64,000 bases of DNA from Aurelia coerulea (taxonomy: Eukaryota > Cnidaria > Scyphozoa > Semaeostomeae > Ulmaridae), in contig CM076960.1 in assembly GCA_039566865.1 (NCBI GenBank), positions 9,832,001-9,896,000 on the forward strand, given 5' to 3'. The notes under the pieces are model-generated. The model saw only the letters and a program-made list of their open reading frames with translations, made no database searches and was not told the DNA's origin. This document shows, piece after piece, positions 11,529 through 22,506 of this stretch. Both the position numbers and the translations under genes were made by a program. Every line of letters starts with the position of its first letter. Within the stretch, counting starts at the first letter, position 1.

Positions 11529-13793
11529 CTACAGGACAAAAAAGAAACTTACATGTGTAATATGATGTGCTTTAGCCTTTACTTCAGAATAACCATTTTG
11601 TCTTTCTGTCTTCTTGCTTTTGGCATGGTGCTTGCCTTTCCTTGTGACACTTCTTGGCATTCTTGGTGAATCAATAAAATTGTCAACAACTTTCTTTTTC
11701 CTGTACATTCTCCATGACTGCAAATCTCGTTTTTGAGAGACATGCTGGGGGTATGCAACTAATGGTCGATAACACGTACCATTATCTGTTGAACCTACAC
11801 AATGTGCTGGAGGAGCCTCCCAATTTCCATAAAGAAGTTCAATTTGATTATTTAGTTGTGACTGAACAAGGTCTCTTGAAAATTGTGCTTCATCAAAGGA
11901 ATCAAACAGTCCCATTGATGAATTCTCAAAAGCAGGATTTTGAAAATCAAATCTTTGATAAACAGCTGATGGATTCAATCTTTGAAAATTATCATCAAAT
12001 GGCTGGTGAATTCCTCTGTGAGTGTCCACATTACCAACTGCAGAATAAGACATTTGTAGGAAATTTCCACAAGGGGAATTCTGTGTTACATTGCAACAGC
12101 TTGCACTTCTCTCCCTCTGACTTTCCATACCAAAAGAGTGTGATGCTTGATTGTACCTTAATGATTCTGGATTTGAAGAGGGTGACTGATAGTAGATTGT
12201 TTGTTCACCCTTTGGGTTAACTGAAGAAACATATCCTTTAGGTGCTGGCTCAAATGAGCCCAGATAAGAATATTGATTAAAAGTGCTTGGTATTTTATCA
12301 GATGAATAGCTTCTTTCTTTTTGGTTATCCCCTTTCCATTTTCTTACATTTGTGTCCCTCTTCCTGGACAATTTCTTGCTATCAATCAAGTTTGCTGAAT
12401 GCTGCTGTTCAACCTTCCATGTATTTCTCTTGCCAACTTTGCTACTTTCAAGATGATGCAATTCAAATGATGCAACTGGATCAGGCATGTATCTGTTTCT
12501 TGCAATATCTTCCCAACCGCTTCCAGAAACTTTCTCATTACCAGTCACTGTGTCATATCTAAAAGGCAAATCATTGTCCAATAGAGGTGTTCCTTCTATT
12601 TTTTTTGCAAATGCAGATACAAACTCAGCACTATTTGGGTTGAGTTTGGAGGAAAATATTGTGTTGCTAATTGCAATCTGTTTTTCTATATCCACAGGCA
12701 GCGCATTAGGTAATAAGTTACTTTGTTGAGCATTTGATTTTCTTGTTATTTGCACTGTGACAAGAGCCTTTCCACATTCCTCACACCAATTTGCATTTTG
12801 CAGATTAACTCCACTGCAATCTGGGCAGACTTTACAAAGTTTTTCCTCGGAACCAACCAATATATTTTGTGTTTCCTTACCTTTCTGCTTCTGATGTTCC
12901 TCCTCAAAAGGAAGTTGGTCATCAGAAGCACTAACAGTGTAGTTTTTTTTAACATTTGTCATATCCCCAAATGATGCTGTTGTTGAGTTGAGTTCACTAT
13001 CAACATTTCCGGTTCTACCTATTCCTAGAGTGCCCTTGTCAAAAGCTCTATCTGGTTGGTAGTTTTGGCCTAGAAGAGGAATATTTTCTTTTTCGTGCAT
13101 GATAGACCCTTCCTCAGCATTGTCTGACAAATACCATTTTGCTTGCTTTCTTTGCTCTTCATCAAAGCCCCATATTTCAAAAATTTCATCGCTTGTTGGA
13201 CATTCCAGTCTGCAAGCCCCCTTCCATTTGTCTCTTCCATCTGTGTGACCATTGGCATTGGTTTGTCGGTTTGCGAGATCAGGAACACTCCCAACACCAG
13301 TATAAGCAATACTTTTGGCCACACATTTTTCTTTGTTGCTTATCAAACTACTTGCATAATCACAATCTGGCGTTGCAGCTACTTGCACGTTATCCTGAAT
13401 AAAAGCTTGGCCTCCTAAAAATTGTCTTGCCTCGCTTTGTTGTTCATCTGGGCCTTTCAAAAGCATCTTGGAGCTAGGCCTATCGCAACAATTATTATGA
13501 AGTTGTTGACGATTGTGATTCATGGATCTACTGGTCCAGCAGGGTTCTGCGATTTCTCCACTATCTTTGGAATTTAGCTCAGCAAACTCTAAACATGTAG
13601 GCTCACCAGCAGAACATTCTTCTTTGCATCTGTGTCTCTTTTCGTCTGTTACATCATAATTTTGCTGCACCACCTGTTTGCGCGAATCTCTGTACCTTAG
13701 GCCTAGGCCTAGGCCTAGGCCCACATTCGATTTGATGGTGTGTACCAACTTGGCAGCCAATTCATGCGCTTCATCGTCATCAATCCTTTCCAT
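11529..13793 (-). CDS. Zinc-ribbon protein, large exon of a probable host gene (family not recognised)
   Basis: A 754-codon open frame begins at a plausible ATG (MERIDDDEAHEL). The protein is mostly low complexity, rich in S, N, Q and charged residues, and probably largely disordered. Near residues 320-343 there is a C-x2-C...C-x2-C cluster (CKVCPDCSGVNLQ, WCEECGKAL) typical of a small zinc ribbon. The N-terminus has a (GL)4 run encoded by a (taggcc)n repeat at about 13698-13721. I do not recognise the orthologue. The last codons (VSFFFVL) are probably intronic: a strong donor 'gtaagt' follows ACACAT, so the exon likely ends at 11553 in phase 0 after 747 codons. A second donor, 'gtgagt', lies directly after the stop. 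Downstream exons are not identified in the window. The long intact frame without transposon features argues for a host gene. Confidence 0.7.
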   Translation of the reverse strand: MERIDDDEAHELAAKLVHTIKSNVGLGLGLGLRYRDSRKQVVQQNYDVTDEKRHRCKEECSAGEPTCLEFAELNSKDSGEIAEPCWTSRSMNHNRQQLHNNCCDRPSSKMLLKGPDEQQSEARQFLGGQAFIQDNVQVAATPDCDYASSLISNKEKCVAKSIAYTGVGSVPDLANRQTNANGHTDGRDKWKGACRLECPTSDEIFEIWGFDEEQRKQAKWYLSDNAEEGSIMHEKENIPLLGQNYQPDRAFDKGTLGIGRTGNVDSELNSTTASFGDMTNVKKNYTVSASDDQLPFEEEHQKQKGKETQNILVGSEEKLCKVCPDCSGVNLQNANWCEECGKALVTVQITRKSNAQQSNLLPNALPVDIEKQIAISNTIFSSKLNPNSAEFVSAFAKKIEGTPLLDNDLPFRYDTVTGNEKVSGSGWEDIARNRYMPDPVASFELHHLESSKVGKRNTWKVEQQHSANLIDSKKLSRKRDTNVRKWKGDNQKERSYSSDKIPSTFNQYSYLGSFEPAPKGYVSSVNPKGEQTIYYQSPSSNPESLRYNQASHSFGMESQRERSASCCNVTQNSPCGNFLQMSYSAVGNVDTHRGIHQPFDDNFQRLNPSAVYQRFDFQNPAFENSSMGLFDSFDEAQFSRDLVQSQLNNQIELLYGNWEAPPAHCVGSTDNGTCYRPLVAYPQHVSQKRDLQSWRMYRKKKVVDNFIDSPRMPRSVTRKGKHHAKSKKTERQNGYSEVKAKAHHITHVSFFFVL

Positions 13794-14020
13794 AATGAAA
13801 TATCGGCTGTTATGATTTCAAATCAGTTCAAAATCGGCATTGCGAACGATTCTATTCAGAATATCAACGCCTTTGTGTTGCGTCGCGATTCTTCTGCGTC
13901 TTCAAAGTATTTTGCAGCCTCAAAATATTCATGACTTCAACACTAGACCTTCGTCTATAATTTTCATTGAATTGGATATTTTTAAGAAACCCACTTTTTG
14001 ACTTGAATTGACTTTTTGAT

Positions 14021-14073
14021 TAGCCTGCGTTCAGACTCAACTCCTCGAAGGAGTTGAGTCTGCACGCAGGCTA
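14021..14073. mobile_element. 53 bp palindromic mini-element with 9 bp target duplication
   Basis: The sequence runs from 'tagcctgcg' to 'cgcaggcta' and is almost a perfect palindrome around 'ctcctcgaaggag'. It is flanked on both sides by the direct repeat 'ctttttgat' (14012-14020 and 14074-14082). A 9 bp duplication suits Mutator-like transposons. It is far too short to encode anything. Confidence 0.85.
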
Positions 14074-14249
14074 CTTTTTGATATGTTCGTGCAGTGCAAT
14101 CTCTCACAAAATTGTTGAGCCACCCTGAAAAAAATCAAAGGTGAACCTATGGTTGACTCGCGTACAAAGGTCTACGATGACGTATTACTTTTATGAAAGC
14201 AGTAAGAGGGAAACATCGTCTGGGAGGAGGATTTCGAAGCAGATTTCTT

Positions 14250-14269
14250 CTAACCCTAACCCTAACCCC
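14250..14269. repeat. Short interstitial telomere-type repeat
   Basis: Three tandem CCCTAA units. This is the metazoan telomere motif, but only about 20 bases long. It is directly followed by 'cagtggcgga', which resembles the end of the hAT-type MITE at 46802. Confidence 0.6.
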
Positions 14270-14439
14270 AGTGGCGGACTGGCTCTGATTTTTGTACCGG
14301 CCATGGATAAGTTAAGGGGGCCCCAAGTGGGTGTGGTCTAAATGGTGCGGGTGCGGTCATATGAGCAAAATTCGTCGCAATTCCTTGACTTCTTACCAAT
14401 AGCAAAGCTAAAGTCACTTTCTTTGAAAATGCGTGGCCA

Positions 14440-15318
14440 GGTTAAGGTGGTTTACAACCAAAATTTCTATTTTCTGATATACACACATTAGGTAATTTTA
14501 GATAGGTGCATTGGAAAGATAATGAAAAAGTAAGACCCTTTAGCAAAAAATTTTAATTTATGCATTCCTTTGTTTTGCATAAATTAGCATAAATTAAGCG
14601 GCGAATGCCTGCTTTTTGTGACATCATATCTCAATGGGGAAATGAGATAAAGAAATTCTGTTTTTTCCATAACAATACCAATGCCAATCTCTAGTGTATA
14701 CCATGAGCTTAAGTAGAAATAATCATTTTTGGCAAGGATATACAATATTTTTCCATATCACTGTGAAATTTAAAATCCGCCTTACAATTGAAATGAGGAA
14801 TTTTTCAAGAAAGGCTCAAAATTTCCAAATAAACGCATGGTATGCACTAGAACTACATTTGTTTACATTTTGCACCACAGCCAATCAACGAGCTCCATTT
14901 TTGACCACGTGATCAACAATTTCCCGCGTCGCGATCGTCGCGAGTCGAAGCTGTGGGAAAAACCATAGGAAAACTACCCTCTCGAATTTTGCTCGCCGCG
15001 AAAATATACTTTTGAGGAACCTTTAGAAATTTTTAATCTGGGTTGTCAAATAAATTTCCTAATTAGGGCTGCTTGCCCATTGGTCTACTCCACCTGGTTT
15101 TTGAGAAATAATTTTTTTAAACGTCGTCATTCCACGGACCTCTCGCTTCCTTCGAGGGGGCTTAGGCCCAGCGCAAGGAAGTTCATATTTACCTCCAGGA
15201 ACGACAAAACGCCACTCACAACAGCCGAAAATCAATTCCAGACTGGAAATCAATGTTCCAATACCTTTAATTTTGATTTACACCAATTGAAGTGTTGCAG
15301 CAACTTATCCTACTTGAC
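14440..15318. repeat. Outer part of the left arm of the very large inverted-repeat structure
   Basis: From about 14850 to 15310 this matches the reverse complement of about 38140-38590. Shared anchors are 'gtggtcaaaaatggagctcg', 'gaggtccgtggaatgacgac', 'tccagactggaaatcaa' and 'ttgcagcaacttatcct'. The motif 'aaggtggtttacaaccaaaa' at about 14444 recurs in the opposite orientation near 48085-48105, so it may be an element terminus. There is no gene. Confidence 0.7.
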
Positions 15319-15775
15319 CACCAATACATGATATGCATATTGACGTCATAATCACGTTCGAATAAAATTGAGTGGCAAAATGAGTCCATAATGGCGGCCG
15401 CGAGCTTCGAGGCTTCGGGCATCCCTGCTCCTGTCCCTGAAATCACATTCTCAGAGTCAACATTTTTTGCAACAAATCAGCTCAGGAGAAAGCTGAGGCT
15501 TTAAAGTGTCTAATTTCATTTCTACTTCTTGCTTTTCGTTCCCAATAAAGACGCGACTGACCAAAGAAAATCAATCATGCGGCCTAAGGGTTATTCCGGA
15601 CCCTTGAAATTCCCGCCAAACCGGATTAATCTGCGAAGCGCGCGCAGGCCTCGGGATGAAACAAACATTGGCCTAACATATTTCAAATCAGTTTCTTCGA
15701 CATTCAGTAAGAAAAACACTTCCAGGGCTGCTGGTTGTGTAAATACATTGCCTCAAAGTGGAGTGCTCAATTTCC

Positions 15776-17096
15776 GGTATTTACTAAAGTAAGGAATGAC
15801 CCACAATGACCTGTAACAACCCACAACGATCCACAATGATCCACAACGATCCACAATGATCCACAACAACCCACTGACCTACAATGACCTACACAACGAC
15901 CCACAACCGCCAACAGCAATCAGCAACAAAAGGATTTTACCATGAAAGATAATGATTACTAGCCTCAGTTCCATTATTTGTTGCCTCTTTTCGATTTTTA
16001 GACTTTTCTTCATTTCTCAGCCTGTACTTGTGGTCTTCATTTCATGCTGAAGAACAAAGTGCTTATTTTCATTACGTTTTGACATTTTCATTTAGCCCCT
16101 CTTCCCTCAAAAAATGTCAAGGTCCTACATTGTGATGTAAGCAAAACTTACAGATGATTATTAGGCCAAAATTGCGTACAGAGTAGATGTTACACATGTG
16201 TTTCTTATAAGAAATTGGTTTATAATAAACAACTGCATTAGAATTGTCAAAAATCGAAAATGTATTCTATTAATAATGAAGGAATGACAAGAGAATTGGA
16301 GGGTGTGGGGGCGGGGTATACGGGTATTTTTTTTTAAACTGCCCATAATAAACTCAACTCTCAGATCGCTATAAGTTAAGAAACACTAGTACTGGAAAAG
16401 TATATGTTAAGAAACTATTCATGATAGTTATGTCATAGTCATGTCATGTGGCCTTCTTTGGTTTTCTTTAGAAACTAGATTGCTTGTTACATGCATTTGA
16501 TGGCCTCTTTCAAAAGATTTTGTGTTTTCAAATGTACTCTCAAGTACCGAATAATCGTCCCCTCTGCTTGTAAATTTTTGAAAAATTTCCCAAACCCCTC
16601 GCTTTATTCCAACCCCCCTTTAATTAACTATTGAAAAATTGCAATGATAGTGAACATAATTTGTGAATACATATGAAAAAAGATACGTGTTTACTAAGAA
16701 AATGCTATTTCCAATCTTTTCCAATTCCTCCCCCCCCCCCCCGGTCGTTTAAAGCCCCAACTTTTATTAGATTGAATCATTTTAAGCCCCTGATTATTCT
16801 CACCCCTTCCCGTTTATTCGGTACTCGAGAGTAGAAAGAAATCAACCTTTTTTATTTGATCATGGTAGGTCATTGTGGGTGGTTGTGGGTTGTTGTGGGT
16901 CATTGTGGATCGTTGTGGGTTGTTGCAGGTCGTTGTGGGTCATTGTGTAGGTCATTGTGGGTCGTTTTGGGTCATTGTGGATCGTTGTGGGTTGTTGCAG
17001 GTCGTTGTGGGTCGTTGTGTAGGTCATTGTGGGTCGTTGTGGGTCATTGTGGATCGTTGCAGGTCATTGTGGGTCATTCCTTACTTTAGTATGTAC
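15776..17096. mobile_element. Nested 1.32 kb element with subterminal tandem repeats and 11 bp target duplication
   Basis: The empty site is preserved in the opposite arm of the host element (about 21713-21726). The direct repeat 'gctcaatttcc' flanks the insert at 15765-15775 and 17097-17107. The terminal repeats share 'actaaagtaaggaatgaccc'. Just inside each end lies an array of about 11 bp units, 'ccacaatgacc' on the left (15797-15907) and its complement 'gtgggtcattg' on the right (about 16867-17080). A 9-11 bp duplication is known for Mutator-like elements, so that assignment is an inference. No transposase is present. It contains a further TA-flanked MITE at 16537-16831. Confidence 0.9.
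16537..16831. mobile_element. TA-flanked MITE nested in the tandem-repeat element
   Basis: The ends are 'ctctcaagtaccgaataat' and the complement of 'ctctcgagtaccgaataaa', each next to a TA dinucleotide. There is a C-rich stretch in the interior. About 295 bases, no coding capacity; probably Tc1/mariner-type. Confidence 0.75.
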
Positions 17097-18117
17097 GCTC
17101 AATTTCCATGGAATTCGAAGGAAGCATGCACGAGGTTTTCGTTCGTTTACCACGGCAGAGATTGGAAGCTCTCCTTGATACTCGTTGAAGTTGAAATCAG
17201 TTCTTTCTCAAGGTAGGCCTATTTTGTTTCAATCGTTTCTTTGTCGTTCTCCGTTGCTGGTTCTCATTCAATATTCTGCAAAAATGAGTTGTTTCCACCG
17301 TAAATATTTCACACAGAGAAGTGACTCGAAAATAGAATGTGCTTGGGGATCTATTTTTACATTATTCACTCTTTGTAGGAGAAAATGATGGCAAGCTCCC
17401 CACATTTTTGGACACATGGCCGTTCAACTGAAAAAGCACATCAAGAAGACTCCACTTCAGATGTTTACAATGGAAAGTGATCACAGGAATGCTGCATTGT
17501 AACTGACTTCCATTTTCTTGCATTCAATGAAAGAAGTGTCAGTGAAGTTTTAAAGCTGAAAATAGCTGGTTGGCAATTTATTGTCATGTGTGCTGCAGCA
17601 ATCGCAAACAATTTCAACAAGCTGCTTGGCAATTTTAGAAGATTCTCATTGCTGTAGAGAATGATTGGCTGCCAGAAGAACATTTATTCCAGAAGCTCTA
17701 CAAAGTTACAAATTACTCCCAAAGTTTGTAACTCAGAAATGTTCAGACGAAAAATATCTGGTGATGCTGGCTTTAGACAAAAATTCAAGATCTTAAAAAA
17801 GACAGAACAAAAGTTTTGCAAAGTTGCAAGTAAAACCCCTGGTTTGAGTAAGATTGTTTTTTGGACAAAATAAAGCAGAGGAAAGAGATTATTTGGAAGG
17901 ATTAGCACAAATAAATATTGGAAATATCAACATATAAATAAATTCTTGGTTTGCTTGGTTGATTATCAATTATGGATTGTGATATCAATTGTGAACAATA
18001 CTTGTTTTTGAAATTTTGAGAACTGAACAATGCTAAGTGTTTATCACTGATTTATGTTGGAAACAACCTGAATTGAAATTTGGTAACACCCTAGCTGCTA
18101 TGAGCAGTGCAAAGCTA

Positions 18118-18592
18118 CAGTAAAAGCCCGCGTATAAGAACCTACAATTTTGCAAGTCAGCCTAACTAAACTAGGTTCTTATGTTTTGGGTATTTAGTGG
18201 AAAATGAGGCTCTTCGGGTTCTTAAATTGGTTCTTACTTTATTCATGGCCTTCAGGAATTTCTTTTCTTCATATTCAAACTTCAGGCCTATTATTTACTG
18301 TCAGATCACATCAGTTGAATTTATGAGATATTCCCCAACAGAAATTTGTGGAAGAATCCGAAATGTTTATATAATCCAGATAAAATCTTTCAAAAGCTTC
18401 TCATCAGGTAATATAAGCATTTTTTCATTCTTCCACAAACTTCTGTTGTGAATAAGACCCCATTCTCTCTAAAAATAAGAACCTATTCAAATTCCAGGCT
18501 GAATGGGTTCTTATAAAATTGGGGTTTAATTCAAAAATTTCAGCCTGTAGGTTCTTAATCCACTAGGTTCTTATACGCGGGTTTTTTTCCTG
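18118..18592. mobile_element. pogo/Tigger-like MITE, 475 bp
   Basis: It starts 'cagtaaaagcccgcgtataa' and ends with the near complement 'ttatacgcgggtttttttcctg', flanked by TA on each side. The 'cagt' start with TA duplication is usual for the pogo/Tigger branch of Tc1/mariner. The repeated motif 'aggttcttat' recurs inside. A single family end is present near 61562-61592. Confidence 0.8.
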
Positions 18593-19911
18593 TATTTCTG
18601 TTTTCTTTGTTTCCACAGAGTGTCACACTTCCCAAGTTCCAATATACTTTTGTATCTTCAGAGCAACACAATATTTAATGCTGGATGAAACTTATTTCCT
18701 GCAAGAGCAGTTTTTATTTCCAAAATTGGAAAGAAACCCATGAAACAAGCTTTTATTAAATTATTGATAGAAATGTGAGAGGGATTTGAGGTATGGTTGT
18801 GTTTTAGAAATGCCCTTAATAGTTTTCACACAGCATCCCCTTCTGATAATATTTTTTTAATTCGTTCATGCAAATGTTAATGAACTGAGGGATTTTCACT
18901 TATAAATGCACATCAGAAAGTTATCATTCAACAGTTTCATGAAAATATTACAAATCAACTGCTTAGCTACTCTGGAAACTTTATCAGAGACAATTTCCTT
19001 AAATTACTGGATTCATGCTGAACAATGACAATTTCATACAATACATGAAACTCACAGCCAAAATTTATCCCACACTTTGTGGATGAATTTCAATGAATGA
19101 CCACAAAATAGATGCTTCTTGCTACATAAATCACTGGAAAAAAGTTTCATGGTGGAATGATCTTTCTGTTTCATTTGACAAATTTGGATTGCTGAGAAGA
19201 ATTTTAGAGAAGCAGTAGGGAATGAAAAATGAGTCATGTGTGGCAAAAGAAACTAACAACATTCATGGCTTCAACAAAGGTATCTTAAATCTCAACAAAT
19301 CTAACTTTGAGAATGTTTATTTTCTGAGCATGTCACTTTCTGTATCACAAACTTTGGGAGTAATTTGTAACTTTGTAGAGATTCTGGAATAAATGCTCTT
19401 CTGGCAGCCAACCATTCTCTACAGCAATGAGAATCTTCTAAAAATGCCAAGCAGCTTGTTGAAATTGTTTGCGATTGCTGCAGCACACATGACAATAAAT
19501 TGCCAACCAGCTATTTTCAGCTTTAAAACTTCACTGACACTTCTTTCATTGAATGCAAGAAAATGGAAGTCAGTTACAATGCAGCATTCCTGTGACCACT
19601 TTCCATTGTAAACATCTGAAATGGAGTCTTCTGGATGTGCTTTTTCAGTTGAACGGTCATGTGTCCAAAAATGTGGGGAGCTTGCCATGATTTTCTCCTA
19701 CAAAGAGTGAATAATGTAAAAATAGATCCCCAAGCACATTCTATTTTCGAGTCACTTCTCTGTGTGAAATATTTACGGTGGAAACAACTCATTTTTGCAG
19801 AATATTGAATGAGAACCAGCAACGGAGAACGACAAAGAAACGATTGAAACAAAATATATAGACAACATGGCCTACCTTGAGAAAGAACTGATTTCAACTT
19901 CAACGAGTATC

Positions 19912-21644
19912 AGTTCAGTTCAGTTCAGTTCAGTTTCATATTTTAAATTCTCCACATACAATTTATCATAACAAAACCAATTAATACAAACAATTAACTA
20001 AACTACAATAATAACAATAATGCACCTAAAATTAATACAACATACGAATACCGAACAAAGAACAAGATAAATTGCATGGGGGGAATTACTTAAAGGAGGA
20101 GCTCTCTCAGTAGTTAAACTAATCGAGGAGAGAGCACCCCCTGTTTCAAAAATTTCTCATACAAATTTGATTATTTTAGGCATAAAAGAAACTATGGGCA
20201 GATGGTGACTTTCTATAAGTTTACAATCAACTTTGGTAGTGGTTTTGAAAGAGGAAGGCTTTGAGTTTTCGTCGAAAAATATTAGCAGAGGGTGATTTCT
20301 TTATATCCACAGGAATGTCATTCCAGCATTTAGCTCCGCAAGAGCGCACTGACCTGATACCATATTGCAGGGTATTTTTTTGGGTTAGGAAAATATCATT
20401 TTTGGTGACTTGCCGTGTACCATATCGATGAACGGATTCAACTAAGTCAAAGAAAGAATGAAAACAAGAAGGAGAGATCCTATTCACACAATCATATACA
20501 AAACTAAGCAGTTTCAGTTGGAAGAGATCATGCAATTTTAAAATCTTTAAGTCAGAAAAAATAGGTGTAGAAGGTGAAGTAAAATTTGCAAATGAAATTG
20601 CTTTAACAACTCTTTTCTGCAACAAGAATACTGGATTGATATATGTCTCGTAGGTGAGACCCCAAACCAAAATTCCATATTGCAGGAAAGGTGAAAATAA
20701 AGAACTATAAAGACAGATCAAAACATTGATGGGTAGGAAATGTCTCACTTTGAAAAACATACCACAAGTCCTAGCAAGTTTTTTAGACAGCTCAGTTAGG
20801 TGATATTTCCATGACAGGTTTTCGTCCAAAAGAACACCAAGAAATTTGACATAACAAGTCTGCTTTACAGGAAGGTTTCCAATTTTGATGCTGACAGTTT
20901 CAGGAGAAGAATGTTGAGGAGACTTAAAAATTATAAAATTGGTTTTATCAATATTGAGTGACAGCTTGTTGACATCAAGCCACATTTTCACTTTTTTCAA
21001 TTACTCTGCAATTGAGCAAGACTTTCAGCTTCATAATAGATGTTAGTATCATCAGCAAATAAGTAAAAGGCTAGTTTTGAAGATGCAAGAGGTAAATCAT
21101 TAATGTAAATTAAGAAGAGGAGAGGACCAAGAACAGAACCCTGTGGAACCCCACAGGTAACATTGAGATAGCTGGAATTAGATCCATTTATTGAAACATA
21201 CTGTTTCCTGTCTGAAAGATACGATTTAAACCAATCTTGAGCAGTTCCTCTAATTCCATAATGTTCTAGTTTCATTGAAAGAATATCATGATTCACTGTG
21301 TCGAAAGCCTTTTGCAAATCTATAAATATTCCACAACCAAATTTTCTATTGTCTAATGAACTTTTGATTGCTTCTGTTAGACTAACCAGTGCATGGCTAA
21401 TGGAATGGCTAGCCCGAAAACCAAATTGTAATGAATATAAGATTTCATGCTTTTCTAGGAATTTATAGAGACGTTCATACATGACCTTTTCTGTAATTTT
21501 GCTGAAGACAGAGAGAAGAGAAATGGGTCTATAATTTGATGCTGTTAGTGGACAGCCTTTCTTAAAAAGTGGGATTACTTTAGCCAACTTCATCTTGTCA
21601 GGGAATATTCCAGATTGAAATGATTCATTTATGATTTGAGAAAG
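19912..21644 (-). mobile_element. 5'-truncated non-LTR retrotransposon (LINE) in the right arm
   Basis: The insertion is proved by the intact left arm, where the flanking sequences are adjacent (about 17160-17190). The 3' end, at low coordinates, finishes in five tandem 'gttca' units (19913-19937), that is a pentanucleotide tail in sense orientation. The 5' part of the element, including any endonuclease domain, is missing. It covers about 1.7 kb of ORF2. No clear target duplication is seen. Confidence 0.85.
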
Positions 21645-21728
21645 TGGAGCTTCCAATCTCTGCCGTGGTAAACGAACGAAAACCTCGTGCATGCTTCCTT
21701 CGAATTCCATGGAAATTGAGCACTCCAC
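20227..21728 (-). pseudogene. LINE reverse transcriptase (ORF2 fragment), frameshifted
   Basis: The minus strand encodes reverse transcriptase blocks in order: NYRPISLLSVFSKITEKVM, FGFRASHSISHAL, FIDLQKAFDTVNHDIL, GVPQGSVLGPLLFLIYINDL and FADDTNIY, with the catalytic FADD pair. After a one-base frame change at about 20998-21000 it continues with the downstream ORF2 region (WLDVNKLSLNIDKTN, FLGVLLDENLSWKYH, ending FRRKLKAFLFQNHYQS). This is the jockey/CR1/L2 style of LINE. The first 28 or so residues of the upstream open frame (21728 to about 21645) are not LINE sequence: they are translated from the surrounding inverted repeat, so the frame is an accidental fusion. The truncation and frameshift make it non-functional. 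Confidence 0.9.
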
Positions 21729-22165
21729 TTTGAGGCAATGTATTTACACAACCAGCAGCCCTGGAAGGTTTTTCTTACTGAATGTTGAAGAAACTGATTT
21801 GAAATATGTTAGGCCAATGTTTGTTTCATCCCGAGGCCTGCGCGCGCTTCGCAGATTAATCCGGTTTGGCGGGAATTTCAAGGGTCCGGAATAACCCTTA
21901 GGCCGCATGATTGATTTTCTTTGGTCAGTCGCGTCTCTATTGGGAACGAAAAGCAAGAAGTAGAAATGAAATTAGACACTTTAAAGCCTCAGCTTTCTCC
22001 TGAGCTGATTTGTTGCAAAAATTTTGACTCTCAGAATGTGATTTCAGGGACAGGAGCAGGGATGCCCGAAGCCTCGAAGCTCGCGGCCGCCATTATGGAC
22101 TCATTTTGCCACGCAATTTTATTCGAACGTGATTATGACGTCAATATGCATATCAAGTATTGGCC

Positions 22166-22506
22166 CTGTCAACAAAATTTGCATAACAAGGAAACTTGGC
22201 ATGTAAGGGTTTCTCTTCTGGGTGTTTTGGGAGGAGTTTTTGTTCGTCTTCTTATTATTCAAAACTGGAATGAAACACTGTTTGGTTGCTTCGATGAAAT
22301 AATGAAAAGTTTAGGTCATTTAGGACAAAATTGAATACGATTTTGGCACCGTTTGCCAGCATAACGGGAGAAACAGGAATGTGCTTCATATATGCATCTT
22401 CTAACGTCCCGAAACTCCCTTTTCTCACACTACAGACTCTGTGCAACCATCCACGTTTGTTACCGAAAACAGTCTGCGCCTATGTACAACTCCGAAACTA
22501 TATGTC
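22166..22506. repeat. Inner part of the left arm of the very large inverted-repeat structure
   Basis: About 22166-22235 ('tttgcataacaagg', 'ggcatgtaagggtttctctt') matches the reverse complement of about 37995-38070. About 22390-22412 ('atgcatcttctaacgtcc') matches the reverse complement of 36904-36926. Between these anchors the two arms have diverged in sequence and length. No gene is supported. Confidence 0.65.

Larger units (their letters stand above)
15319..22165. mobile_element. Large element with about 1.1 kb terminal inverted repeats
   Basis: Left arm 15319-15775 plus 17097-about 17745 is the near-identical reverse complement of right arm about 19335-19911 plus 21645-22165. Examples are 'gcggccgcgagcttcgaggc' at about 15394 opposite 22070-22090, and 'cctaagggttattccggacc' opposite 21885-21905. 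The arms differ only by point changes and small indels, apart from two younger insertions: a tandem-repeat element in the left arm and a LINE in the right arm. The central segment (about 17745-19335) encodes no transposase that I can see, so the element is non-autonomous or degenerate. Its own target duplication is unclear. It sits inside the left arm of a still larger structure. Confidence 0.85.

Noticed and set aside
11714..12220. 168-codon open frame on the plus strand
   Set aside because: It is antisense to the zinc-ribbon exon, has no domain, and is explained by the composition of the real frame on the other strand.
14250..14269. Telomere or chromosome end
   Set aside because: Only three CCCTAA units, with complex sequence on both sides; an interstitial short repeat is the simplest reading.
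16856..17216. Open frames of W/G/C-rich repeats (HCGSLWVVAGRCGSL)
   Set aside because: They are translations of the 'gtgggtcattg' subterminal tandem array.
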